A stretch of DNA of 64,000 bases. It comes from G963674685 sp964591275 (GTDB lineage Bacteria > Lernaellota > Lernaellaia > JACKCT01). The notes beneath the pieces are model-generated. The model had not been told where the DNA came from. It saw only the letters and a list, made by a program, of their open reading frames with translations, and did not search any database. Both the position numbers and the translations under genes were made by a program. This document shows, one piece after another, positions 17,235 through 26,661 of this stretch. Position 1 is the first letter of the stretch. Each line of letters begins with the position of its first letter. Where the stretch lies: assembly GCA_964591275.1 (NCBI GenBank), contig CAZQAE010000012.1, positions 20,197 through 84,196 of the forward strand. The letters run 5' to 3'.

Positions 17235-18053
17235 TCATTGCGCGGCGCGGACGCAGCGAAATCCGACAAGGTCAATGGCCACGTTATCCTGTATCCAGAA
17301 CCGGTCCGAGGCCCGCATGAAGGATGCGATGCCCGAGACGGCGCCGCCGCGAAGGATATGCCCTGTACCCTCGGAAGGTCCTGAAGGATCCTGTCCGGGG
17401 CTTTGCGCGTAGTACTGCGCGTCGTAGGAGTCGTTGACCCACTCGCGGATATTTCCGAGCATGTCGTAGAGGCCGAAATCGTTTGGCTCCTTTTGACCCA
17501 CTGGCTGGGGTGTGTTTTGCGAATTGTCCTTATACCATGCGATGTCATTGAGGCAGTCATTGTCGTCGCCGCAATAGTATTTCGTTGTTGAATTCGCCCT
17601 GGCTGCGTATTCCCATTCCGCTTCCGTGGGAAGGCGACCGTCCATCGCCTGGCAAAATAGTTTGGCGTATAGCCAAACGACGTTTTCCACCGGACAATCC
17701 GAGCATTCGCCATACTGACTGGGATTTTCACCCATCACTTCAAAGAACTGACTCTGCGTGATTTCCGACGCCGTCATTTCCATAGGGGATATTGTTACAG
17801 TGTGAACCGGGCTTTCGTCTTCCGCGCAGATCGTGTCGCCGGCGGAACACCCCATCTCGAAAGCGCCGCCCGCTATTGGCATCCACTGAAGCTCCGTCGT
17901 GCCGTATCCGAAATCGTCGTCATCATCATCATCGTCGTCATCTCCATCGTCTTCCTCATCGTCATCGTCGCCGGAGCAGGCCGACATCAAAAACAATGAA
18001 CACGCAACGATCAAAGTTGCGGCCAGGGTGAATTTTTTAAAAAGGCGGATCAT
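17235..18053 (-). CDS. Asp-linker lipoprotein with SUMF1/FGE-fold domain
   Basis: This 272-residue protein has a lipoprotein signal (FLMSAC) and a Glu/Asp run of about 22 residues. A formylglycine-generating-enzyme-like domain follows, with MGCSAGDTICAEDESPVHTV, GRLPTEAEWEYAARA and LYDMLGNIREWVNDSY. The C-terminal copper-site segment of true FGE (RGGSxxC...C) is replaced by RGGAVSGIASFMRASDRF without either Cys, so sulfatase activation is unlikely and a binding role is more plausible. ATG 18053 is chosen for the signal peptide. It is divergent from the second SUMF1-fold gene across a 287-bp gap. Confidence 0.8.
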   Translation of the reverse strand: MIRLFKKFTLAATLIVACSLFLMSACSGDDDDEEDDGDDDDDDDDDDFGYGTTELQWMPIAGGAFEMGCSAGDTICAEDESPVHTVTISPMEMTASEITQSQFFEVMGENPSQYGECSDCPVENVVWLYAKLFCQAMDGRLPTEAEWEYAARANSTTKYYCGDDNDCLNDIAWYKDNSQNTPQPVGQKEPNDFGLYDMLGNIREWVNDSYDAQYYAQSPGQDPSGPSEGTGHILRGGAVSGIASFMRASDRFWIQDNVAIDLVGFRCVRAAQ

Positions 18054-18340
18054 GGCATACCTCGCGAAAGTGTTATTGGCCGGATGCTCCGGCGAAAAAT
18101 AAGGGCAATCCATCGCTCATTAATAGGCGCATTGAGCAATATTAAAAACCGCCAAGGCCCTTTGCTAATCGCACCTGCGCTATATTTCAAGCATTTCTTG
18201 AAAAGAAATTCAATCGCTTGGTTTTGTTGGTTTATTGACAAGTGGATGTCATTGCCCGAAAAATGCACGAAAAGACGTTGCGAGAATCTGCGTCAATGCG
18301 TAGGGGCGTAAATTGACTTGTCTTTGAAAAGGAGCGGAAA

Positions 18341-19549
18341 ATGTTTTGTTTTCGATATGGTCTATATTTTCTAATTGTGGCTCTTTCTGTTTTCGTCGGC
18401 CTTGCGTCGGTCGCCTGCACGAGTGCTTCCGGCGGCGACGATGATGACGATGATGGCCAAGACCCCCAAGATGACGACGCTGACGATGACGGAGATGATT
18501 GCATCAACTGTTCGGGCACAGCCGAATGCACAGAGGCTCTGGGAGCAGGGTGGGTCTGCATCAATGATTGCTGCGTCGATTATGGCGCGGACGACGATTT
18601 GAACGACGATGTCGATGATGACGCCGACGACGATGTCGATGACGATGTCGACGACGACGTGGATGACGATGTCGATGATGATGTCGATGATGACGCCGAT
18701 GACGATATCACAGAAGGCTTCGTGGAAATCCAATCCGGTGGGTTTTCTATGGGCAGCCCCTGGGATGAGGGAGGAAGGGACAGCGATGAAGATGATTATG
18801 ATGTCACGCTGACGCGGTCCTTTGAAATCATGGCCAAGGAAGTTGCACAGGTTCGTTTTGAGGATCTTATGGGATTCAATCCGAGCACCTTTGGCGATTG
18901 CGGTGATTTCTGCCCGATCGAAACAGTGAGTTGGTACGACGCGCTGGCCTACGCCAACAAACTGTCCGCGGAATACGGCAAGCTGTCGTGCTATATCCTT
19001 TCCGATATCCGATGTTTTAACGGCTTTTACGACACGGCGCCTTTCTATTGTCGGGATCACGGAGGCATTTACGAAGCGACAGTCGCCCTCAATAGCGTTG
19101 ATTCCGTGTATGAGTGCGCGGGCTATCGCCTTCCCACGGAAGCTGAGTGGGAATACGCGGCCAGAGCCGGTTCAGAAACGGCGTTTTACAGCGGCGACAT
19201 CACCCGGTTTTTTTGCACGCCCATGGACCCTGTTTTAAGCGAAATCGGGTGGTATTGTGGCAATGCGGACGAGCCGAATCCCATCGGCGGGAAAATCCCC
19301 AACGACTGGTGGATCTATGATGCCAGCGGCAATGTATACGAATGGGTTTGGGATTTGTACGACACGTACCCCGCCGACCATGAGACAGACCCGGAAGTGT
19401 CGGAAGGTGCGTTTCTCGAAAATCGCGCTAGTCGCGGCGGCAGTTGGCGGCAGACGTCTTCAAAATGTCGTAGCGCCAATCGTGCTTCTCGCGCTCCCAA
19501 TGAAAGAGCTGACGATCTCGGTTTCAGGCTGGTTAGGACCCTGGATTGA
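18341..19549 (+). CDS. Asp-linker lipoprotein with SUMF1/FGE-fold domain (second paralog)
   Basis: This 402-residue protein has lipidated Cys near residue 26 (GLASVAC) and two Asp-rich stretches. A small Cys-rich module (CINCSGTAECTEAL...CINDCC) lies between them. The SUMF1-fold domain runs from about residue 128, with GGFSMGSPWDE, YRLPTEAEWEYAARAG, YDASGNVYEWVWDLY and a final LGFRLVRTLD. RGGSWRQTSSKC keeps the second active-site Cys position of FGE but has Gln where the first Cys should be, so it is probably not an active FGE. An AAGGAGCGG ribosome site precedes the start. Confidence 0.82.
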   Translation: MFCFRYGLYFLIVALSVFVGLASVACTSASGGDDDDDDGQDPQDDDADDDGDDCINCSGTAECTEALGAGWVCINDCCVDYGADDDLNDDVDDDADDDVDDDVDDDVDDDVDDDVDDDADDDITEGFVEIQSGGFSMGSPWDEGGRDSDEDDYDVTLTRSFEIMAKEVAQVRFEDLMGFNPSTFGDCGDFCPIETVSWYDALAYANKLSAEYGKLSCYILSDIRCFNGFYDTAPFYCRDHGGIYEATVALNSVDSVYECAGYRLPTEAEWEYAARAGSETAFYSGDITRFFCTPMDPVLSEIGWYCGNADEPNPIGGKIPNDWWIYDASGNVYEWVWDLYDTYPADHETDPEVSEGAFLENRASRGGSWRQTSSKCRSANRASRAPNERADDLGFRLVRTLD

Positions 19550-19601
19550 TTTTCCGTTTTTCATTAACCCATCGGACCGCGCTTGAACGCGAAGGAGAAT
19601 A

Positions 19602-20612
19602 ATGTCTTCGATAGGAGTCATCGGAGCTGGCGCATGGGGTACGGCGGTGGCTGTGCATCTTTGCCGGATGGGGCATGACGTTTTCCTCTGGGCATACGAG
19701 GCCGAGCTTGTCAGGACCATGATCGAGGATAGGGAAAATGTCTCTTTTCTGCCGGGCGCATCTTTGCCCGAGGGACTCAAGCCGACGACGGATATGGCCG
19801 AGGCGTGCAACGCGGACATCGTGGTGATTGCCTGCCCGTCGCGTTTTTTCCGCGATATCATTATGGAAGCGGCGGATTATATTTCCGATGATGCAATCGT
19901 TGTCTCGCTGACCAAGGGGATCGAAGACAACTCACTGCTGTTGCTGTCGGAGGTTTACGCGCAGGTCCGGTCTCGGGAAGCCTTAGACCGCTTCGTGGTT
20001 TTGTCAGGTCCCAGCTTTGCCAAAGAGGTTGTGGAAAGTTATCCCACGGATGTCGTTGTGGCTTGCGAATCAGACGATATCGCCCGCAAAGTTCAGCAGG
20101 AGTTTCACGCGCCTTTCTTTCGTGTTTATTCCAGCGATGATTTGGTCGGCGTGCAATTGGGCGGCGCCGTAAAAAACGTTATCGCCGTAGCCGCCGGCGG
20201 CTGCGATGGACTGGGGTTAGGCTTAAACGCCCGTGCGGCCTTGATTACGCGAGGTCTGGCGGAGATTGCGCGGTTAGGCATTGCGATGAAAGCCAATCCA
20301 CTGACTTTTCTCGGCCTGGCGGGAATGGGAGACCTCATCCTGACCTGCACCGGCGATCTGTCCCGAAACCGCACGCTGGGCTGGCGCGTGGCCAAGGGTG
20401 AATCTCCCAAAGAAGTTATTGAAAGCACCAGCGCCGTAGCCGAAGGTTATTATTCGACCAGGGCAACGTATCGCCTTGCCGAGAAACTGGGCGTGGACAT
20501 GCCCATTACCGGCTTGGTGTACTCTGTACTCTATGAAGACAAAAGCATACAGGACGCCATCAGGTCGCTGATGACCCGGGAGTTCAAGGATGAACTGCGT
20601 GGCATCTCCTAA
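19602..20612 (+). CDS. gpsA: NAD(P)-dependent glycerol-3-phosphate dehydrogenase GpsA
   Basis: This 336-residue cytoplasmic enzyme reduces dihydroxyacetone phosphate to sn-glycerol 3-phosphate for phospholipid synthesis. It shows the Rossmann motif GVIGAGAWGTAVA, LTKGIE, VLSGPSFAKEV, GGAVKNVIAVAAGGCDGLGLG with the catalytic Lys, and GLAGMGDLILTC. The length is standard. GCGAAGGAGAATA precedes the start. It is monocistronic here and convergent with the next gene. Confidence 0.96.
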   Translation: MSSIGVIGAGAWGTAVAVHLCRMGHDVFLWAYEAELVRTMIEDRENVSFLPGASLPEGLKPTTDMAEACNADIVVIACPSRFFRDIIMEAADYISDDAIVVSLTKGIEDNSLLLLSEVYAQVRSREALDRFVVLSGPSFAKEVVESYPTDVVVACESDDIARKVQQEFHAPFFRVYSSDDLVGVQLGGAVKNVIAVAAGGCDGLGLGLNARAALITRGLAEIARLGIAMKANPLTFLGLAGMGDLILTCTGDLSRNRTLGWRVAKGESPKEVIESTSAVAEGYYSTRATYRLAEKLGVDMPITGLVYSVLYEDKSIQDAIRSLMTREFKDELRGIS

Positions 20613-20629
20613 GACTGACTGGGTGAGGG

Positions 20630-21679
20630 CTATTTCTTTGGCGGCGTATAGGGCCCCAACTTCTTTTTCGAGTTTTCAATCCACATTGTGTTCACGATTC
20701 CCATGTCCACCGGTTTTTTAATATAGCCATGATCTTGAAACCATTGGGCATCGGCTGTTAAACTGTCTATATTCATGGAGCCATCCGGCGATAGGCCAGT
20801 GGGCACTGTTTTCTGATAAAGAACCGGATCTTTCACCTTGGTCCACTTGATTAGAATCTTGACGATCTCATCGAAGTCCTTTCCGTAAAAGAAAGCGTCA
20901 TTATAATCACGCAATCCCCGCAGGTAGGCGTTCATCCATTTTTGGGCCAGTTCAGGTTTATTGTTCGCAAAATTTTCCGAGTAGAAGATTGTTGCCGACT
21001 GCTGATCGGGATACACCTCGTCGTCGCCGGCGATGCGGATTGCCGCGCCCATCTGAACGGCGCGGGCCACGTGCGGTTCGATCTCCACCGCCGCGTCCAG
21101 GCTGCCGTTATCCAGCGCGGGGACGAAGGCGGAATAGGGCATGGTCTTGATGTTGATATCGGAAAGTTCAAGGCCGAAGCGCCTGGCCCACCTCTCGGTG
21201 ACGATCTCCTGGGAAACGCCCTTGCCGGTGAGGGCCATATTGAAGCCCTTTTTGATTTTGAATTTGGAAACGTCGCCATCTGGCACGTTCTTCTTTGCGG
21301 CGATCAGGGCAAGATAGCCGCAATTTTTGCTGACCGTTCCTTTGTCGGCGACGATCTGAATTTTATGGCCGTCGTTGTACGCGTTGTAGAGTCCGGCGTT
21401 GATGTTGCCGCCGCCCACGTCAAGATCGCCCTTGATAAGGGATGGCAGCATCGCCACGCCTGATTTGGCAAAGGTCGTGGTGTCGGCTTGAATGCCTTCT
21501 TCGGCGAAGTATCCCCGCTCCATGGCGATGAAGATTCCAGAACTGGAAAGGACCGGAGAAGAACCGATCATCACCTTTTCCAGCTTCTGTCCCGGAGCAT
21601 GACCCACGGAAAACACAGTGATGGAAACGACGCAGAAAATGAGAATGAACAAAAATTTCACATTAGGCGTTGTTTGCAT
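20630..21679 (-). CDS. NMT1/SsuA-type ABC transporter substrate-binding protein
   Basis: This 349-residue exported protein is of the taurine/nitrate/thiamine-precursor binding family. It has a signal peptide (VKFLFILIFCVVSITVF), then VMIGSSPVLSSSGIFIAMERGYFAEEGI. GDLDVGGGNINAGLYNA and PALDNGSLDAAVEIEPHVARAV are typical ligand-pocket segments. No permease or ATPase gene adjoins, so the ligand and partner are unknown. ATG 21679 is chosen because GGAG stands 6 bases upstream and it gives a clean signal peptide. Confidence 0.85.
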   Translation of the reverse strand: MQTTPNVKFLFILIFCVVSITVFSVGHAPGQKLEKVMIGSSPVLSSSGIFIAMERGYFAEEGIQADTTTFAKSGVAMLPSLIKGDLDVGGGNINAGLYNAYNDGHKIQIVADKGTVSKNCGYLALIAAKKNVPDGDVSKFKIKKGFNMALTGKGVSQEIVTERWARRFGLELSDINIKTMPYSAFVPALDNGSLDAAVEIEPHVARAVQMGAAIRIAGDDEVYPDQQSATIFYSENFANNKPELAQKWMNAYLRGLRDYNDAFFYGKDFDEIVKILIKWTKVKDPVLYQKTVPTGLSPDGSMNIDSLTADAQWFQDHGYIKKPVDMGIVNTMWIENSKKKLGPYTPPKK

Positions 21680-21914
21680 GATAACTCCATTGGGATTTTG
21701 AGATTCAACGTTCAACCACTAGTGAGATAATTTATGCAATTATTGCTTGTTACGTCAAGTCCTAAAATTGTTTAACGACCAAAAAAGGATTTGGCGCATT
21801 CCCATAGGCCTGGCCGATTAGAGCTGATTGGCATCGAAATCTCATTCATTGCATTTGTCGGCGTTTCTTTTAAGACTGCAAGTGCGTGGTGCAACTATTA
21901 CCGGCTATTATTGT

Positions 21915-23000
21915 ATGAATCTTCGGCAACGATTGATATTGATTCGAACAAAGATGTTTTTTGCGTCTGTCGCCGTTGCGGTCCTTTTTATTTTTGCTGA
22001 GGGCATCGTCCGTATGAGCGGCTGGGGTGTGCTTCTGGAAGAGGAGCTTTTCAGCGATGTTTACAACGCGGCATATGAAATGCTTCCTAATGTCGCAAAT
22101 CCCTGGAGCGCCATACAGGAGAATTTGAACAACGAAGGTTTCAGGGGGCGTCAAATCCCCGTTAAGAGAACGCCGGGTGTGATGCGGATCATCAGCGTGG
22201 GTGACTCGACAACTTTTGGCATCGGCGTTGAAGCCTACGAGACATACTCTCATATTCTGGAACAGTCTTTAAATCGTCGGGGATTGCGCGCCGAGATTTT
22301 CAACGCCGGCATTCCCGGCACGAATCTATGGCAGCAGTTGCTGCTCTTTGAAAGAGAACTGCTGAAGTACAAACCGGACCTTGTGATTCTCTACAGCGGT
22401 CCGAATATGAGACTCGATCTTTTCCATGTCCGTCGCGCTATTGAAAGCGGTACCTGGGGCTTGAAGGCCAGGGGAATTTTGTCGCACATGCATCTCTATC
22501 GCGTCATGAGGCGCTATTTGAAGCCTCCGAGGTTTGAAGAACTTTATAGCCAGTATCCCTTGCCGAATCAGAAAGGACCTAAACTGATGGTTCCAACAAG
22601 GTGGATTATTGAGGATGCAAAAAGAGATCTGGCGAGATTCCGGCAGTTGTGCGTGGACAATGAAATAATGTTGATAGCCGGTGGCATCATTCCGCGGGAT
22701 ATTTTCAAAGAGGCCCGTGAAGAAGGTATTCGCTCGGGTGATCCGAATTGGAAATCATTTTTTATCAAAAGAAACGTTGGCGGAGATTTGGCGCTTCTGA
22801 TTTCCAAGATGGGCATCCTGCAATACCGGCCTGAAGATGAATTTCTGGATGCGTCATATAGCAAGGAGCTTTTCGTCGATGAAGTGCATTTTTCGTCGGA
22901 AGGTCATTTGCTGATGGCGAAGATATTGGTGCAAACAATTTGTGAGCGTAATCTATTGCCGATTCCGTGTTCGGATCCGCAAGAAGGTGAGGGCGGATGA
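21915..23000 (+). CDS. Membrane-anchored SGNH/GDSL hydrolase (first of two paralogs)
   Basis: This 361-residue protein has one N-terminal membrane segment (FFASVAVAVLFIFAEGIV) and an SGNH esterase domain. It shows block I IISVGDSTTFGIGV with the nucleophilic Ser, NAGIPGTNLWQQ, LVILYSGPNMRLD with the Asn, and DEVHFSSEGH with the Asp-x-x-His pair. Such proteins often move acyl groups on or off envelope polysaccharides. It overlaps its paralog by 4 bp. ATG 21915 lacks a clear ribosome site, so the start is uncertain. Confidence 0.8.
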   Translation: MNLRQRLILIRTKMFFASVAVAVLFIFAEGIVRMSGWGVLLEEELFSDVYNAAYEMLPNVANPWSAIQENLNNEGFRGRQIPVKRTPGVMRIISVGDSTTFGIGVEAYETYSHILEQSLNRRGLRAEIFNAGIPGTNLWQQLLLFERELLKYKPDLVILYSGPNMRLDLFHVRRAIESGTWGLKARGILSHMHLYRVMRRYLKPPRFEELYSQYPLPNQKGPKLMVPTRWIIEDAKRDLARFRQLCVDNEIMLIAGGIIPRDIFKEAREEGIRSGDPNWKSFFIKRNVGGDLALLISKMGILQYRPEDEFLDASYSKELFVDEVHFSSEGHLLMAKILVQTICERNLLPIPCSDPQEGEGG

Positions 23001-24049
23001 GAGCTTCTCGCGTAAAATCCATCATCTTTGCGATGGCGACGGTTTTCCTCATTTGGGGATTCGCCAATCTCATCGTCGCGGCCTTGCATTGGGACAATCT
23101 GGGCGAGCAAAAATTTTATTCGGATGTCTATTCCATCCTCAACGAGGTTTTGCCGGGGGCCGAGATTCCATTCGCCAATGCCGGCAGCGAAATCGAGCGG
23201 GTCAACAGTCTCGGTTATCGGGGACCTGATTCGACTTGGGCGAAGCCCAAAGGCGTCAGGCGGGTTGTATCCGTGGGTGATTCATCGACATTCGGAGTCT
23301 TCGTTTCCTACGACGACACATATACCGGACTCGTGGCGAAAAAGTTGTCGAAGTTTAAGTCCTGGGAAACGATCAACACAGCGATTCCCGGAACGAACAT
23401 CCTCCAGCACAGGCTTCAATTCTATTATAAAATACATCGTTTGCAGCCGGACATCGTGATGGTTTACGTCGTCCCCAACGTGCGCAACGATCTGGACGCC
23501 TTTCGTGAGTTCCATGATCAGTGGGGCCAGTGGCGGGTGGGAAAATCGACGGCTTTTCAACAGTTCATGCGCTCCTGGCCCCTTTACCGCCTGATGCGCA
23601 ATGCTCTCAAAGGTCCGAAGGCGGCCGGGATCAAAAACCAGGTTGAGCTTATTTACACGCAGCAGCGCACGATGTCCGAGAGTCGGCGCTTTCTCGAGGG
23701 TTTTGCAAAGGACCTTTCGGCCTTAAGAAAAGACATTGTCAAAGGTGGAGCCATTCCCGTGTGGATATGGCATATCAATCGCGCCAGCGTAGCGCAGCAC
23801 GCGGCCAGGCATACGCCGCCTGAGTCGATAGCCTTTAATCCCATGGCGGGGGCGCCTGAGGATTATTACGTTGTTTTGTTGAATTTCACCCTGCAATTCG
23901 GTGATGTCCTCGTCAATCCTTATCCGGGGGCCGTCGCGAAAGCGCAAGAGGGCGCGAAGATATTTGTCGATGAGGTTCACCCGACGGCCCTGGGGCACAA
24001 GATCATTGCCGAAGCCGTCTGGGATGAAATGAAGGCGCTTGTTAAATGA
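22997..24049 (+). CDS. Membrane-anchored SGNH/GDSL hydrolase (second paralog)
   Basis: This 350-residue protein is built like the upstream gene: an N-terminal membrane anchor (SIIFAMATVFLIWGFANLIVAA), VVSVGDSSTFGVFV, NTAIPGTNILQHR, VVPNVRNDLD and DEVHPTALGHKI. The shared spacing and matching SDVYxxxxEMLP/NEVLP segments point to tandem duplication. GTGAGG ahead of the ATG and the 4-bp overlap indicate coupled translation. The substrate is unknown. Confidence 0.8.
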   Translation: MRASRVKSIIFAMATVFLIWGFANLIVAALHWDNLGEQKFYSDVYSILNEVLPGAEIPFANAGSEIERVNSLGYRGPDSTWAKPKGVRRVVSVGDSSTFGVFVSYDDTYTGLVAKKLSKFKSWETINTAIPGTNILQHRLQFYYKIHRLQPDIVMVYVVPNVRNDLDAFREFHDQWGQWRVGKSTAFQQFMRSWPLYRLMRNALKGPKAAGIKNQVELIYTQQRTMSESRRFLEGFAKDLSALRKDIVKGGAIPVWIWHINRASVAQHAARHTPPESIAFNPMAGAPEDYYVVLLNFTLQFGDVLVNPYPGAVAKAQEGAKIFVDEVHPTALGHKIIAEAVWDEMKALVK

Positions 24050-24067
24050 TGCTTTTCGCTTTAGCGA

Positions 24068-25636
24068 TTACAGATTGTATTTTTTAATCTTCTCGTAAAG
24101 CGTGGAGGGGGCGATCCCAAGGCGGCGGGCGGCGTTTTCGCGTGTTTTTTCCTCATGCAGAGCCAGCCGGATGGCTTGGGCCTCAATGTCTTTCAAAGTC
24201 CCGGAGTTTTTGTGAGATGACTCGGGCCAGAAAAAATCGCTGTCGCCAATAGGACCTTCGGCAGGGTTCATGACAAGCGTCCGGACGACTGCCGACTTGA
24301 GCTCGCGGACATTTCCGGGCCACCTGTATCCGTTTAGCGCTTCAATGGCCGATGATGTCAGTCCCGGATTCTTCATGCCCAACTTTTCGGACTCGGCGGC
24401 AAGAAAGTGCCGCGCCAGCAGCTCAATGTCTCGACCGCGCATTCGCAGCGGCGGCAGGTGAATCGGGATCATCCGAAGGCGATAGAGGAGGTCGTCGCGA
24501 AAGGCGTTTTTTGCTGCCAACTCTTCAAGATTTTTATTGGAGGCGGCGACGATTCTAACATCGCACTGGATTTCGCGCTCGGAGCCGACAGGGCGAATTC
24601 TGTGATCGTCCAGAACGCGCAGCAGTCGCGCCTGCATGTCCGGGGGAAGTTCGCTGATTTCGTCAAGGAAGAGCGTTCCTTCAGCCGCCAGCAAAAACAG
24701 ACCTCGTCGCTCCCGACCGGCGCCGGTAAACGCCCCCTTTTCATGTCCGAACAACTCGCTCTCAAATAGATCCTTCGGGATGGCGCTGCAGTTGAGGGCG
24801 ATGAAAGGTCCCGCTGATCTTTTTGACAGGGCGTGAATTCCACGGGCGACAACTTCTTTGCCCGTGCCTGTTTCCCCTTCGATCAGCACCGTCACGTCCG
24901 TGGGCGCGACGCGTCCGATCAAGGCCGTCATCAACCTGACAGCCTCGCAATCTCCCACCAGTCCGGGCAGAGCCAGCTTCGGCTCATCGATGATTTCCTC
25001 GCTTTTTTCGGATTGCAGAACGATGTCCGTTTCGCCGAGTCGGATGGTTTGCCCATCGGCCACATCGGAGATTGTCAGCTTTTGGCCGCTTATGAAAACG
25101 CCGTTTCGACTGCCGAGGTCCTCCACGGTAACTTGCCCCTGCACGGCGATTAGGGCCATATGGCGACCTGAAACATAGACGTCATTGAGGACGATGTCGC
25201 AGGAGGAATCCTTGCCGAAAACGCTTCTCCCTTCAGGCAGGGAAAGGAGTTTTTCCGGTCCACCCTGAGGTGATTTGATAATCAGGGTGACAGACCGCGT
25301 GACCAGAGTGCGGCTGCCTGAGTCGTAATGCAGTTTTTTTGTGGGTCCTCTGGTGCGCCTTTTGAATGCCACGGGCGTCAGTTCGTAGGGTCCAAGCCTG
25401 TCATTATCTCCTACGCCGATAGTCCTGGTCTTGACCTTCGTGCGATTTGTTGCGTTGCTGAAAACGGTTATTTCCACTCCATCTTCATGGCTTACCAGGC
25501 GCCAAAGAGTTCCTTTTTCGACTCCGGGCAAACAGATATCAGCCTCGTCGCCGGCTCCGACGATGAGGCCGGAGGGCGGCAGGCTGATGGAAACGATGTT
25601 TTTCCCCTGTTCTTTTATTTCAACCCTATTTGCCAT
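24068..25636 (-). CDS. Sigma-54-dependent transcriptional activator with FHA domains
   Basis: This 522-residue regulator has, from the N-terminus, a degenerate FHA-like segment (about residues 1-90) and a clear FHA domain (about 130-205: SVFGKDSSCDIVLNDVYVSGRHM, DLGSRNGVF). A sigma-54 AAA+ domain follows (about 225-460: GETGTGKE, GAFTGA, LFLDEISELPPDMQARLLRVL, YRLRMIPIHLPPLRMR). A Fis-type HTH lies at the end (ENAARRLGIAPSTLYEKIKKY). FHA binds phosphothreonine, so a Ser/Thr kinase pathway probably controls it, as in myxobacteria. No kinase is encoded here. The start is uncertain. Confidence 0.9.
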   Translation of the reverse strand: MANRVEIKEQGKNIVSISLPPSGLIVGAGDEADICLPGVEKGTLWRLVSHEDGVEITVFSNATNRTKVKTRTIGVGDNDRLGPYELTPVAFKRRTRGPTKKLHYDSGSRTLVTRSVTLIIKSPQGGPEKLLSLPEGRSVFGKDSSCDIVLNDVYVSGRHMALIAVQGQVTVEDLGSRNGVFISGQKLTISDVADGQTIRLGETDIVLQSEKSEEIIDEPKLALPGLVGDCEAVRLMTALIGRVAPTDVTVLIEGETGTGKEVVARGIHALSKRSAGPFIALNCSAIPKDLFESELFGHEKGAFTGAGRERRGLFLLAAEGTLFLDEISELPPDMQARLLRVLDDHRIRPVGSEREIQCDVRIVAASNKNLEELAAKNAFRDDLLYRLRMIPIHLPPLRMRGRDIELLARHFLAAESEKLGMKNPGLTSSAIEALNGYRWPGNVRELKSAVVRTLVMNPAEGPIGDSDFFWPESSHKNSGTLKDIEAQAIRLALHEEKTRENAARRLGIAPSTLYEKIKKYNL

Positions 25637-25916
25637 TGTAATGTAATCGTTCCCCAGCGAGTGAACCAATATTTCATCATTTTCTTTTCACCTTTGTTTG
25701 TCAAAGGTTTGCTTTCCACGCCGCCGGATTCTTTGCCTCACGCCGCGAAGCACGAGCACGGCAATGCTGGTGTATTTTTATCCAGGCCATCGAGACGCCA
25801 ACTGCCGGAGAATGCTTTTTTTGGCAATGCGACTACTCTTTCCCAAAAGGGATGAAAGTAAACAACATTAGCAACAAAACCAACAATTATTTTTGAAAAA
25901 ATACCTAAGAAACTAC

Positions 25917-25945
25917 TTGAATAAATATTTGTATCTTGCTAGAAT
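25917..25945 (+). promoter_or_regulatory. Sigma-70-like promoter upstream of small lipoprotein gene
   Basis: TTGAAT (25917-25922) and TAGAAT (25940-25945) are separated by exactly 17 bp, preceded by an A/T-rich stretch that could act as an UP element. It lies about 60 bp before the ATG at 26005 in the 368-bp gap after the divergent sigma-54 activator gene. The rest of that gap shows nothing recognisable. Confidence 0.65.
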
Positions 25946-26004
25946 GCAGGTGTTTTATCGTTCAAGAGACAAAAAAGGGCGACCCCCTTTGATTGGAGGC
26001 TTCT

Positions 26005-26526
26005 ATGAAATCGCGCATGGTCAGTTTACTTCTGGCGGCATTGTTGTCGATTTTCACTGTTTGCGTCGTTGCATCCTGCAACAGCAGCGGCGACGACGAT
26101 GATGATGACGGCGTCAGTTACGGAGAGGACATTCACGGCACTTATACCGCGCAGATGACATACGATGTGGATACCTGCTCGGTCGGCAACGAAGACAATG
26201 ATCCCGTGGAATGGATTATCGAAATTGAGCAAAGCGACGATCTGTCGGTGGCCTGGGTCAGATACCAGGAAGTTGGCTCCGGCGATATGCAGGAATTGTT
26301 CAAAGGCACTGTATATGGAAACGTCGTCATCAAGGCCGGCATCGACACGCGAGGCGTTGGCGCCGACTGCGCGAAGATCAACGTTGAGGATTTGCAGATC
26401 CGCGTTGATGTTGAGAATAAATCCGTTTACGGGAATATCTCCAAAGACATCTTCTATCAGGGCGCCGGCTGCGACTCGTCAACAATCGATTGTTTCTACG
26501 AGCAGAGTTTTTCGACGGGTGAGTGA
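26005..26526 (+). CDS. Small Asp-rich lipoprotein, function unknown
   Basis: This 173-residue protein has a lipoprotein signal (LLLAALLSIFTVCVVASC, Cys near residue 24) and a short Asp run (GDDDDDDG). The body has paired cysteines (Cys in VDTCSVG, GADCAKI, AGCDSSTIDC) and predicted beta strands. It resembles a small periplasmic or surface beta-sandwich, but I recognise no family. TTGGAGG stands 6 bases ahead of the chosen ATG. Confidence 0.7.
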   Translation: MKSRMVSLLLAALLSIFTVCVVASCNSSGDDDDDDGVSYGEDIHGTYTAQMTYDVDTCSVGNEDNDPVEWIIEIEQSDDLSVAWVRYQEVGSGDMQELFKGTVYGNVVIKAGIDTRGVGADCAKINVEDLQIRVDVENKSVYGNISKDIFYQGAGCDSSTIDCFYEQSFSTGE

Positions 26527-26661
26527 GCGGTCGTCAGGGGATTTGAAAAGGTTTCTCTTGACACGCTTTGCGCGTGTCGCGTTTAATTGCCGCGGTGATA
26601 ACCAGCGCAAGGATTTAGATAGTTCCAAACAATCCTTCTATCCAAAAGAGGAAATCGGAAT

